Positions 21,612-31,293 of a DNA stretch of 64,000 nucleotides are shown here, in pieces. The notes under the pieces were generated by a model, which saw only the letters and a list, made by a program, of their open reading frames with translations, had not been told where the DNA came from and did not search any database. Both the position numbers and the translations under genes were made by a program. The first letter of the stretch is position 1. The number at the start of each line of letters is the position of its first letter. Origin of the DNA: Nannochloris sp. 'desiccata' (lineage: Eukaryota; Chlorophyta; Trebouxiophyceae; Chlorellales; Chlorellaceae); contig JAGTXX020000015.1 of NCBI GenBank assembly GCA_019044685.2, forward strand, positions 1,674,001-1,738,000. The letters are read 5' to 3'.

Positions 21612-23945
21612 ATGAGCCAGGCAACACAACTGGCCGTGCTATCGGCAGTGTCGGTGGGCATGTGGTCAGCCAAGAAGGATCAAGGAATGTGGTTTCTCAT
21701 CGTCCCTCGCCGCCAGCTCTTCGTTTTCATCGTAGCAGACCCTACAAATAACAATACTTCCACTGCAGCAGGAAAACGCCGACGCTTTGCACCTAACACT
21801 GGCAATCTACTTAAACAACTGGGCGCACACAGTCCATTCAGTTCCGCTATCCACAAAGAGGGCAATTGTGCGTTCGCCTTTGAAGTTTCCTTTGAGAATA
21901 TTTCAGGAATAGATTATCAAAATTCTCTCGTCCGACCCGGCCGCCTCGTCCTTGAAGCTCACAACGCTAGAAAAAGAGAATTTGCAAACATAGACTCTGC
22001 ATTTGCATATTATGGCGGTATAGATGGTGAAGCGACACGTGCGAGTTTAGAGACTCTCTTCGGAGATAGCTCTCCTTATAAAGAACAGAGGAACACTTCC
22101 ACACCATGGGAAGGTGCACTGGCCAATGGTGGTGGTGACGGTGGCAATGGCGTAATTGGCGGGCCAAACGCCAACCTTTCAGTTAATGCTGCTGCCGCTG
22201 TCAATACTGGTCTACCACCCCCCCCAATAAAGCGTACAAAAACAAATCTCTTAGCACGTCTTGGCAGCGCTGTAGGAGTGGTAACAAAAAGCGGCAAGGC
22301 AACTAATAAAAATGAATCAAACTTCTCTATTCGTACCAAGTCTTCTTCTTCTTCGTCATCTCGTGTTGTTAGCACAACGAATTCTATCACTACTACTGAT
22401 TATTCTACATCTGCTATCACTATTGGACATATCGTCCGTGACGGTGACGGTGACAATAACAACGAGGACGAGGACGAGGGGAATGAAGTAACTAGTGCTC
22501 CAACTACAGGTACTACTTATAATAAGAGAGATAGTACCCACAGCGAGCTTTTTTTTGATCAAACAACCTCTTTTACCTCTGCTTCAGTCTCTGCGCCTGG
22601 AGCACAGCCACGACTAGCAATCAACACCGCCTGTCTACCTCCGAGCCCTCGCTTCTTATTTCCAAATCCAGTTCGTAGTCCAGAATCTTCACCGTCACCA
22701 ACTCGCAGCAACCTTTTTCGAATTTCCCATTCAACTGGAGACTGTCTTTTACCACCATCCCAGCTACCGTCACAGCTACCGTCGCAGATACCGTCACAGC
22801 TACCGTCACAGCTACCCCAACTGTCACCGCTTCGATCATCTCAGCAACACGCACCACTATGCTCCACGCCAGCGCCTGCTGCCTCAAATATCTACGAATT
22901 TCGAATAATCACCATTCATTGGACCGATCCACAACTCCCAGAGATTCTCAGACCTATTATCGAAATGAATGAAGGGATGCTTCGATTGTACGAAAGTGGA
23001 TTACCCACGTGGGCGACTTTCTTCCCTCGAGCAGGACTGTACTACAGACCCTGGTTACGGTCGCTCACTTGGGTACTGTTCTACGCGTTTTCTTTCTTTT
23101 CGCTTGCAGTAGGCTTTTATGATTTATATAAAACGTTGCCGGGATTGCAAGCGGTGCTAAGTAAGATGTGGCTGCCACCAGCTGCGGTGCTGCAATGGAT
23201 CGAAGCACACGCGCAAATCCGTCTTTCTATCTTGTTAACGTATATATTTGGCAAATCCGAGATGTTTTTGTATGTTGTACGCATGATAGGGCTTGCTAAG
23301 CGCACTTTTTTAGAGGCAACAGGGCCTGTACTTTCCATTTTACGCCCTCCATTGCAAGCTGTTTGGAGTTCTGGTACAGCTCCTATAGCCGCCCTTCTAC
23401 GCACATTTTCAAATTTTACTTCTACTGTACTTATACCACCATTACAAGCTCTTACTTCAACGTTAATTCTGCCAATTACTTGGTTTTTGACGATGTTTCG
23501 CCATTTTGCCACCGTCCTTTCTTCCTTTGGCGGCGGCCGTGGCAGTGCTGTTGCTGCATCCTCACCGTGGCTTTTACGTGCTATCCCCACTGATACGATA
23601 CATACACTACGAAATTCGTTAGCTATTCCGACAAGAGCCGCGAATTCTGTCTGGCGTAGTATGAATCAAATGGTTTCTGCCTTTGCTCGACACCAAATGA
23701 CGTGGTCCCGCCGTGCACAACGATGGCAAATATCACTGCGAAAGAGAATTGCTGGTGTATTTTGGTTGGTGATAGATGCTGTACATGTGTGCTGGACATG
23801 GGTCTGGGCTATTTTGAAATTAATTGTGGCTGCAGGGAAAGCTGGGGTGGCACGGCAACGGCAGGAGGAAAAAGAGGAAGCTGAAAGAGTAGCTGCTAGT
23901 ACAGATGCTGTGTACCTGCGGACAATAGAAAAAAAGAATGATTAA
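21612..23945 (+). CDS. Large multi-pass membrane protein, unrecognised
   Basis: Single exon, 777 aa. Residues 1-150 form a folded-looking domain (MWSAKKDQGMWFLIVPRRQL, then FAFEVSFENISGIDY). Residues ~150-440 are low-complexity Ser/Thr/Asn-rich with an acidic patch, and contain a tandem QLPSQ repeat (~385-405, coded by a 15-nt-type direct repeat at 22757-22820). After a short ordered block (EFRIITIHWTDPQLPEILRP) come several hydrophobic segments between ~490 and 640 and one near 730, separated by Trp/Arg-rich loops. The ending is charged. The domain layout suggests an integral membrane protein with a cytosolic N-terminal half. I do not recognise the family. Confidence 0.65.
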   Translation: MSQATQLAVLSAVSVGMWSAKKDQGMWFLIVPRRQLFVFIVADPTNNNTSTAAGKRRRFAPNTGNLLKQLGAHSPFSSAIHKEGNCAFAFEVSFENISGIDYQNSLVRPGRLVLEAHNARKREFANIDSAFAYYGGIDGEATRASLETLFGDSSPYKEQRNTSTPWEGALANGGGDGGNGVIGGPNANLSVNAAAAVNTGLPPPPIKRTKTNLLARLGSAVGVVTKSGKATNKNESNFSIRTKSSSSSSSRVVSTTNSITTTDYSTSAITIGHIVRDGDGDNNNEDEDEGNEVTSAPTTGTTYNKRDSTHSELFFDQTTSFTSASVSAPGAQPRLAINTACLPPSPRFLFPNPVRSPESSPSPTRSNLFRISHSTGDCLLPPSQLPSQLPSQIPSQLPSQLPQLSPLRSSQQHAPLCSTPAPAASNIYEFRIITIHWTDPQLPEILRPIIEMNEGMLRLYESGLPTWATFFPRAGLYYRPWLRSLTWVLFYAFSFFSLAVGFYDLYKTLPGLQAVLSKMWLPPAAVLQWIEAHAQIRLSILLTYIFGKSEMFLYVVRMIGLAKRTFLEATGPVLSILRPPLQAVWSSGTAPIAALLRTFSNFTSTVLIPPLQALTSTLILPITWFLTMFRHFATVLSSFGGGRGSAVAASSPWLLRAIPTDTIHTLRNSLAIPTRAANSVWRSMNQMVSAFARHQMTWSRRAQRWQISLRKRIAGVFWLVIDAVHVCWTWVWAILKLIVAAGKAGVARQRQEEKEEAERVAASTDAVYLRTIEKKND

Positions 23946-24140
23946 CAAAATTGAATGAAATGAAAATTGTGCTTTTATACTAATCCACCTTGTATCTCTT
24001 GATTGACTGAAATGACCGAACTTTGTCAATTTTTTTGTACTGCTTGAAGGCAGTGACGTAATGACCGACTCCAATTTTCTTCATTGTAAAAATTAAGTTG
24101 TCTTCTTACAAAGGAGCTTTAAACATGAATAAATTTATGA

Positions 24141-27100
24141 TTATTTTTTCGCAGCAGGTTTCTTAACAGACTTTGCAGCAGATTTAGGAGTCTTTCCAGC
24201 GCGTCCCTTCGCTTTCTTAACAGACTTCTTCCCATCAGCGGCTGCCGGAGCAGCAGCGACGGCGGCGGCTTCTTTCTCCTTCTTCTTTGCCTCCATCTCA
24301 GCCATCAATTCTGCTCTTGCCTTTTTCAAAATTCCAGATTCTTTCTTTTTCTTAGGCTCCTCAGGCTCTTCAGCCTTCTCCTCCCTTTCTTCTACCTCAC
24401 GAGCTGACGCAGCCGCTCCTGCCTTCCCACGGGTCCGTCCCTTATTTCCTGCAGCAGAAGCAGTCTTTTTACCCTTGCCAGCGACATCTACACGTCCGTT
24501 TGCAGCCAAATACTTCTTCTGCCCTTCTTCTTCAGCAGACAGTTTTTGTACATCAACTTCTTCATCTACTTCTTCTACTTCATCGTCATTGCCCTTTTTC
24601 TTGTCAGACACTTTTTTGAGCTTGCACACAAAGAAACCTGCAAAAAACGTGAGAATAAGAAGAAAATACCATAGAATTAGAAACACGTTTTAATGAAGAC
24701 TCATAAAAATGGGTGTAGCACCCTCGACAGAAGTAAAGGGAAAGTTTATTGAAAGAGAAAACGGCAAAGGGGAGGATGTTTTTTGTGGTTTGGTTTGTTG
24801 TGCTCAGACTCGTATTACCAAGTTCTCAACAAAGATGTTCAGTAGCAGAACTGACTAATGGATTTATGTCATCAATGCACAAACAAACACCTTCTTTATT
24901 TATTAACTAATTATTTAATAAATAACTAAATAATAAATTATTCCCACCCACCACAACCACCACCGATGGCGCAATTTTAATTTTTTTTTATTTCAACCCT
25001 GCGGCTTATTTGATATTTTCTACTTACCATCAAGATTATGAGCGTGAGGATAAAATCGTCTGGATTCAGCTACACTAGGATGAAATCTAAATTCTCTATA
25101 TTTAGTAAAACCTGGTCTACCAAAGTCCAACCCACACGGCACGACTTTCACATCCCTCTTCTTCAAAGCGTAATTAATCACATTTTCATTCTCTTCTACC
25201 ATCATGGAACATGTAGAGTAGACAATATATCCACCGCCAGTCTTAGAATTAGAGTCTACCAAATCGATTGCAGCTAAAAGGAGTTGTTTTTGAAGATGAG
25301 CACATCGCCAAATTTCATCCTGGCTTTTTGAAGATTTAACTGAAGGGTCTTTCGAGATGACTCCAGTACCTGAACAAGGGGCGTCCAGCAATACACGGTC
25401 AACAGAACGTTCACCAAGGACTTTAGGAAGCTCTCTGCCGTCGTAGTTGCAGACAATGGCGTTGGTCGCGCCCATTCTTTGTAAATTTGCAGTCAGAGAC
25501 CGGAGACGATCTTTATTGATTTCATTGGCAAAAAGGATGCCAGAATTGCGTAGTAATGAAGCAAGATAGGTTGTTTTGCCGCCTGTGGAGAGAAGACAAA
25601 AGAAGAGAGGGACCAAGATGAGAAGAAAGGAGAGATAATAATTAAGAAAAGCTCAAAAATTCACAGAAAGAGGGGGGGGATGAGAAGATCTGTACAAGGA
25701 AAGCTGGGCGGCAAGACTTATATGGAAAGAAAAAATGCCGCTAAAATACTGCAGAGCAGCCCAACACTCCCAACCCCAAAAGGGTGACTTTGCGGAGCTA
25801 GAACAATCAGCAAGCCACAGAGACAAAAACATATTTAGTATCTTGCCTAGGCGCCGTGAAAACACTCCGCTTTAACAAACAAAAGGTCACAAGCTACTTA
25901 AAGGAAAAATGAATACCAAGTGACTAATACCCTAAATCTTATATATATACTGTCTTACCTGGAGCTGCTGCCATATCCACCACTTGATCCCCTTCTTGAG
26001 GCGCCAGTGCCATCACGGGCAAGAAAGAAGACGCTCCTTGCAACATATAATGCCCTGCCATGTACTCTGGCGTGGCACCTACAGGTACCTGAGACTCATA
26101 TACAACTAATCCTACTTTAGACCAAGGTCCAATCGGATCTAAATTAACTCCACGATTGATCAAAGCACCGGCAAGCTCACGCCGACGAGTTTTCAATGTG
26201 TTGGCCCTAAGAGTGACGGGGCGAGGGACTTCACAGGCTTCAATGAGTTCCAACGCTTCAGCTACAGTGAATAGATTTAATATTGCGTCAACTAAAAAAG
26301 TGTTGTACCCGTAATAAGTACAAATATCTCTTCGTAATTGGTTTAAGTAATCACCACGAGGTCGTTCTGCATCCCGAAGATGGGCAAAATCATCTAAAAC
26401 GCGAACGACATCACGAATTCTGCGTTGTACGAGTGCAAGATCAGGTGGAGCGAGCTTCTCAGCTTCGATTTGTTGGCCAGAAGGTAGGGTAACGATTTCT
26501 ATTTCCTGTATATTTGTTTCCATGCCAGCTCCAGCACGGTCTCGCTTAGCCATTAATGCCGTTTCAGCGTCAGATTCGCGTCTTCTTCTTGCCGCTGAGG
26601 CATCGAGTTTACGAGATTTACGTTCAATATCAAGCTCTTCATCATCGTCATCATCACTATCACTTTCTCCTTCCTCTTCTTCTGAACCATCTTCGTCATC
26701 ATCACTGCTGCCAACCATCTCGTCGTCTGATCCGAAATCATCACGAGGAACGCCATCATCACTGTCACTCTCTTCATCAGCGTCGAAAAGAGCTTGTTTC
26801 TTAACCCCTGCTCCACGGGGAGCAGCACGTGGTTTGGTGTCCTCTTCATCATCGTCATCTTCAGATTCCTCCTCTTCAGAGCCAGAAGCAGGTCCATCAT
26901 CAGAGTCTCCAGACATTTCAGAACCTGAAAATACTTCTCCAGAAAGCTCTTCACCATCGTCAGAAGAGGCGTTAGCTACGTTTCCATCGTCATCTTCCGA
27001 GTCTGAAACAGATGGCGGGGCGGCGCCAGCTTTAGGCTTGAGCCATTTTGCATTATGGTCGGAAAATCCGGCTGCATTTTTGCCCTTTACACCCTTGACA

Positions 27101-27505
27101 ACCTGAAGTAATGGGTAATTATATGAGGCTGATGCATTCTGGTGAGAAAAATAACCAGTGAAATTTGCAATTTGCAATTTAAGTAATGTTTACCTTGGTA
27201 GCTTTGACTGGGATCGCATCGTCAGATAATTCCGGTTCTATCTCCTTTTGGGCGCGTTTTCTACAAGTATGCAAAAGGAATTAATGATCAGTCAGGCTAC
27301 TCGCTTACTCAAATGTTCCATCGCATGCATAGAAAAATTGACAGCATGCATTGAGTCTGTTATATACAAACCTTTTGATCGATGCTGGAGCTTTACCAGC
27401 TGCCTTGACAGGCGCTGATTTTGCGTTCCTTAATTTGGCCATGGCCGCAATGTTTTTGGGGTGATTTTCGCTGAGGTTTTCGTCAAAAGCGCTTCTTCTT
27501 GGCAC
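24141..27505 (-). CDS. NOP2: NOP2 / NSUN1 25S-28S rRNA (cytosine-C5)-methyltransferase
   Basis: Five exons: 27372-27505, 27194-27260, 25959-27102, 25028-25582 and 24141-24637 (2397 nt, 798 aa, in frame). A basic start is followed by a very acidic Ser/Asp/Glu block (~90-215), then the RsmB/NOP2 methyltransferase. That includes [12 protein letters not shown]; the SAM-binding [17 protein letters not shown], which is split by an intron inside PG|G; a Cys in [16 protein letters not shown]; and the catalytic Cys in [12 protein letters not shown]. The catalytic domain ends [13 protein letters not shown] across a 390-bp intron, which shows that the Lys/Ala-rich tail at 24141 belongs here and is not a separate gene. 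It methylates large-subunit rRNA in the nucleolus. The start could also be the ATG at 27442. Confidence 0.94.
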
Positions 27506-27619
27506 GTTTTATCAATTGAAGATATAAGTATGAATAAGATTAATGTGTTCTGAAAGGCAATGCTCCTTTTATTCGTCCATCAAACCCATTTTTCTCCCTT
27601 TCCTGTTTTTGATCAAATC

Positions 27620-27626
27620 ATGATCA
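27620..27626. repeat. Target-site duplication ATGATCA, left
   Basis: The 7-bp ATGATCA directly precedes the CAGGTAAG terminus and recurs directly after the CTTACCTG terminus at 41506-41512. It is the only such pair found, and it encloses the whole dimer. Confidence 0.75.
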
Positions 27627-27659
27627 CAGGTAAGTCACCCGATTAGAATAGCCGCTTCC

Positions 27660-27768
27660 CAGGTAAGTCACCCGATTAGAATAGCCGCTTCCCGGCTATC
27701 GAGAATAGCCATTTTAGAAACTCGGAAAAGCCTTTAAGCCAGGAACAGCCATTTTACGCACAGTTTTT
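27660..27768 (+). repeat. Terminal inverted repeat, copy 1 outer end
   Basis: It reads CAGGTAAGTCACCCGATTAG and onward to a T-run after ACGCACAG. It contains nested hairpins: ATAGCCG-cttcc-CGGCTAT overlapping GGCTAT-cgaga-ATAGCC. It is identical to the reverse complement of 41397-41505. Confidence 0.88.
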
Positions 27769-27803
27769 TGCATATAACCTTTTAAAATACATTTCTAAAC
27801 ATA

Positions 27804-30800
27804 ATGGATAGCCTTGCAGCGCTGGAGATGGCGGAATTAACAGAAGAGCAAATTAGGAGGATTGAACAAGAAGTTGAGGATGAAGAAGAGCCTGATGCCG
27901 AAGAGGAAGCAAAATCGACAGGGGTTCCTCTTTCTCAGATCATATACAAGAAGGCCATCAGGTTGCGCAACCGAGCAAGGGACTTTGCTAAGAATTATAG
28001 AAACTGCAACATGGTTTTCATGGTTGGGAGTGCTTTTCGAGCTGCTCATTGGCATGTAGCCGATCTCCGTCAGATCAGCAACGATCCTGTGTGGGAAATT
28101 GCTTTGAGGGATTTTATTCAGGAATCCTTCCGTGAAAAAGATCGCAATCCAAGTGCACAGTTCATCGTTCCTGATGGCTCGAATTGCGATCCAGAGGACC
28201 ACAGCAAGGCCCTCAGCTTGGCTGTGGAAGAAGGGATATTCTCCCGCAAACAGTATGAGCTATTTTCCGGCATACTGCAGAAATTGAGGAAAAAGAGAGG
28301 TGCACCACTATTCAAACACTTCCTGCATTGATCTTGATCTCCGCTGCTCCCAGTTGTTAACTCGTCCCAGTGCCCCAATGTGCAGAGAAAAAAGCAAAGT
28401 TAAAGAACAGAAGGAAGCTTCCTGTTTCTTCTAATCAAGCCGGTCGTCCAGTCGCATCAAGAATGCAAGGAGAAGAAGACTTGTTATTTTCAGCTGATGG
28501 CGGCGAGAAAACTGGTATTGATGGAGGTATGTACCTAATTTATCATAGCTCGTGCACTACTATCACACAGTAACGTATTCGTTTATTTGTTTTGTTGTGA
28601 TTTCTTGGAAACTTAATGCATAATTTTACTATTCTATGTTGCAGAGGAAGAAGGAGATTGTGCAACTTCTCCGGTAAGAGGTCCTCGCCCCCGCAGGGGC
28701 CAGGCACCACAGCTGGACCTCCAATCTGGTGAAGAAGCTGATGCTCTAGGTGAACAACAACCGGATTCAGCTGGAAACATTCCCTCGGAGCTTTTGAATG
28801 GGGGGCAAACTGGACACGAAATTGTTGCTGCAGCAGCAGTTGGAGATGTTGCCGAGAAAGACGCCAATGCCGTGGCAGCTCAGCCTACAGCAACTGGGCC
28901 AGTTGCTGAGGCCGGAGAGCATCCAGGTACAGAGAGTATGCTCCTAGCAAATCCATCTTCTGCCACTGTGATTACTACTGTGGGTATTGCTAGCGTTGCT
29001 GCGCCAGAAATGGCTGAAGCAGCTGGGTTACAAGAGCCAGCAGTCGCCGCTGCCCCTGCTGTGCCTGGTCCAAGTGCCCCTGTTGCAACAACCAGGGCTG
29101 GACGAGAACAAAAGTAAGTTGTTCACATTAAATTTTTAATGTATTGCAGAGATTTGTTTTATTATGCCTTTCAACTTTCATTACTAATGCACTTTTCTAT
29201 TTAAATTAATTTCTGCAGGCCAAACAGTAGGTACAATGATTTCGCCGCTGAAGTTGAAGAGCAACCCATTGCTAAGAAGCAAAAGTAGGAAAAGTATTGT
29301 ATGCCTTTGATTTTATTGTATGTTGGCTATTGCACTAGCTGTACATGGCTGTAGCATCTCTAATTTAGTCTTCTCTAATTAATTTCTTTTTTTTGTGTAG
29401 GGTTCCTGCGCCAACCACGAGGAAAGAAAAATTGACCGATGAAGAGGTATGAATTCTTAGTATTTCCTTTTTGTTGTTGTTGTTGTGTTTCGTTACATAG
29501 GCTGTACTACCTATTTCCTGGCCTGGTGCACGTTTCCAGCTATTTTTATTGATTTTTATTTTCCACCTAATCTCTCCCATCCCCCGCTCCACCCCCCTTT
29601 GAGAGGCTCGGAAGGGTGGTGGTGTTAAAATTGAAGATCATAATTTCCCCTGAAACTTGGTGCCTAGGGGTTTTCGAGGGTGCTGAGTTTGCCTGTCTTG
29701 TTGTTTTTTCCTTTCTAGGCTGTTTTAGTCAAATAGTGGTGGTGGCGGCGGGATGCTCTTTTCTCGCTCTACCTCGGTATTTGCTTTTTGCCCGTTTTCA
29801 GCTTCGTTTTTTGTTACTACTACCTTTTACTATCTATTTCCTGGCTTGGTGCACGTTTCCAGCTATTTTTATTGATTTTTATTTTCCACCTAATCTCTCC
29901 CATCCCCCGCTCCACCCCCCTTTGAGAGGCTCGGAAGGGTGGTGGTGTTAAAATTGAAGATCATAATTTCCCCTGAAACTTGGTGCCTAGGGGTTTTCGA
30001 GGGTGCTGAGTTTGCCTGTCTTGTTGTTTTTTCCTTTCTAGGCTGTTTTAGTCAAATAGTGGTGGTGGCGGCGGGATGCTCTTTTCTCGCTCTACCTCGG
30101 TATTTGCTTTTTGCCCGTTTTCAGCTTCGGTTTTTGTTACTACTACCTTTTACTATCTATCGCCTGGCCTGGTGCACGTTTCCAGCTATTTTTATTGATT
30201 TTTATTTTCCACCTAATCTCTCCCATCCCGCACTCATGCTCATGATAAGTTGGTTGTTGCTTTGAAACATTTCTTTCTTTTCAACAGAGTTACTCATTCA
30301 TGGTATTCCCTTCTTTTTGCCTGCAGAATGAACAATTGAAGAAATTTATTCTAGAGGCGCACGAGGAGAAGTCTAAAGCAACAAAAAACGCCTCAGGGTA
30401 CCGGCTCCTCGCCCGAACCAAGATGTTCAATGCCTACGCTACCGATCCTGAGCATCTTGCCCGTATCAAACGCGTGCTGCATACCGATCAAACAATCACC
30501 ACTAAGGTGGAAAGCTTCTTTGGTAATGAAGGCACTGCTAGTGAGTACTCCAGGCAACACTTGCTGTTTCTTTTCTCTTCCCATCGCTCCTTCTTTTGCT
30601 AACTATTATTTGTACCTTCATTGTACCTTCACTTGTCTCTTGCAGGTTTCCCACACGTCAAGGAAGCTGCAGAGGCTAATAAAAAAGAAGAAGAAGAGGA
30701 AGCAGCTAAAGCTCAAGAGAAGAATGCGATTGGTTGCTTTGGCGCCCCTGGGCATGGCCAGACGGGAGTTGAATTGTTGAGTTGGATATCTAAATTCAAA

Positions 30801-30992
30801 AATGCTTTCATGGAGAATACCAGCGAAAATGAATTCAAATTTAGACCTGGGGTGGAAGAGGCTCAAGTGCACGCTTTGGCGGATAGGGTAGACATGTGGA
30901 TCGCGAACCACAAGAGTCCAAGCTATCTTCCCAGCTTTAAAAATTTCAAAGCAGACCTCCATTTAGCTTTCCAGGAAACTTTTGCCTCTTAA
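27804..30992 (+). CDS. Companion protein of the KDZ transposon, copy 1 (592 aa, unrecognised)
   Basis: I join seven exons: 27804-28299, 28386-28526, 28645-29113, 29219-29284, 29401-29446, 30327-30540 and 30646-30992 (1779 nt, 592 aa, all phases consistent). The N-terminus is acidic (~15-40). A compact helical domain follows (~45-165: QIIYKKAIRLRNRARDFAKN, HWHVADLRQISNDPVWEIAL). Next come a basic nuclear-signal-like KKREKKAKLKNRRK (~163-176), an Ala/Pro/Glu-rich linker (~210-370), and a C-terminal helical domain (~400-592: LLARTKMFNAYATDPEHLAR, GVELLSWISKFKNAFMENTS). I do not recognise either domain. Being complete in both copies, it is probably functional for the element, perhaps as a DNA-binding or accessory transposition protein (inference). 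A TATA-like GCATATAACC precedes the ATG by ~30 bp. The first donor (GTGCAC) is weak. Confidence 0.72.
29518..30230 (+). repeat. 323-bp tandem repeat inside a companion-gene intron (copy 1)
   Basis: The segment starting CTGGCCTGGTGCACG at 29518 recurs at 29841 and (partly) at 30164, a period of exactly 323 bp, about 2.2 copies. It lies within intron 5 (29447-30326), stretching that intron to 880 bp. The repeats give spurious ORFs starting GTGGTG. Confidence 0.88.
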
Positions 30993-31293
30993 CATATTGA
31001 AATTCTATTTATAACCATTAAATTAAGGTTTTCAATTTATCAAGAGGGATTTTAGCACCGTTAAAGTAGCTTTATAGCACTGTAAAGTCAAAGAATAGTG
31101 AAATATGTTTGAGAAACTCAGAAATGACTCACGTCCGCTGGTGAGTAGCTACATTTGCTTTTGTTTCGCCTTGCAAATCTGCATTTGTCACGTAAAGTAT
31201 TTAATTTCAAGTATCCAAGTGATTTATTCAAGTATTACAAGTCTAAAGACAAGTTAATAGTCATTAAAAGGAAAATCAAGCAAGAAAAAATAG

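Noticed and set aside
24141..24686. Single-pass membrane protein rich in Lys/Ala
   Set aside because: The hydrophobic start is intronic; the rest is the last exon of NOP2 by frame and by the conserved HNLDG-FFVCKL junction.
29616..30265. Two hydrophobic ORFs of 111 and 108 aa starting GTGGTG
   Set aside because: They have no ATG start and are products of the 323-bp tandem repeat inside an intron of the transposon companion gene.
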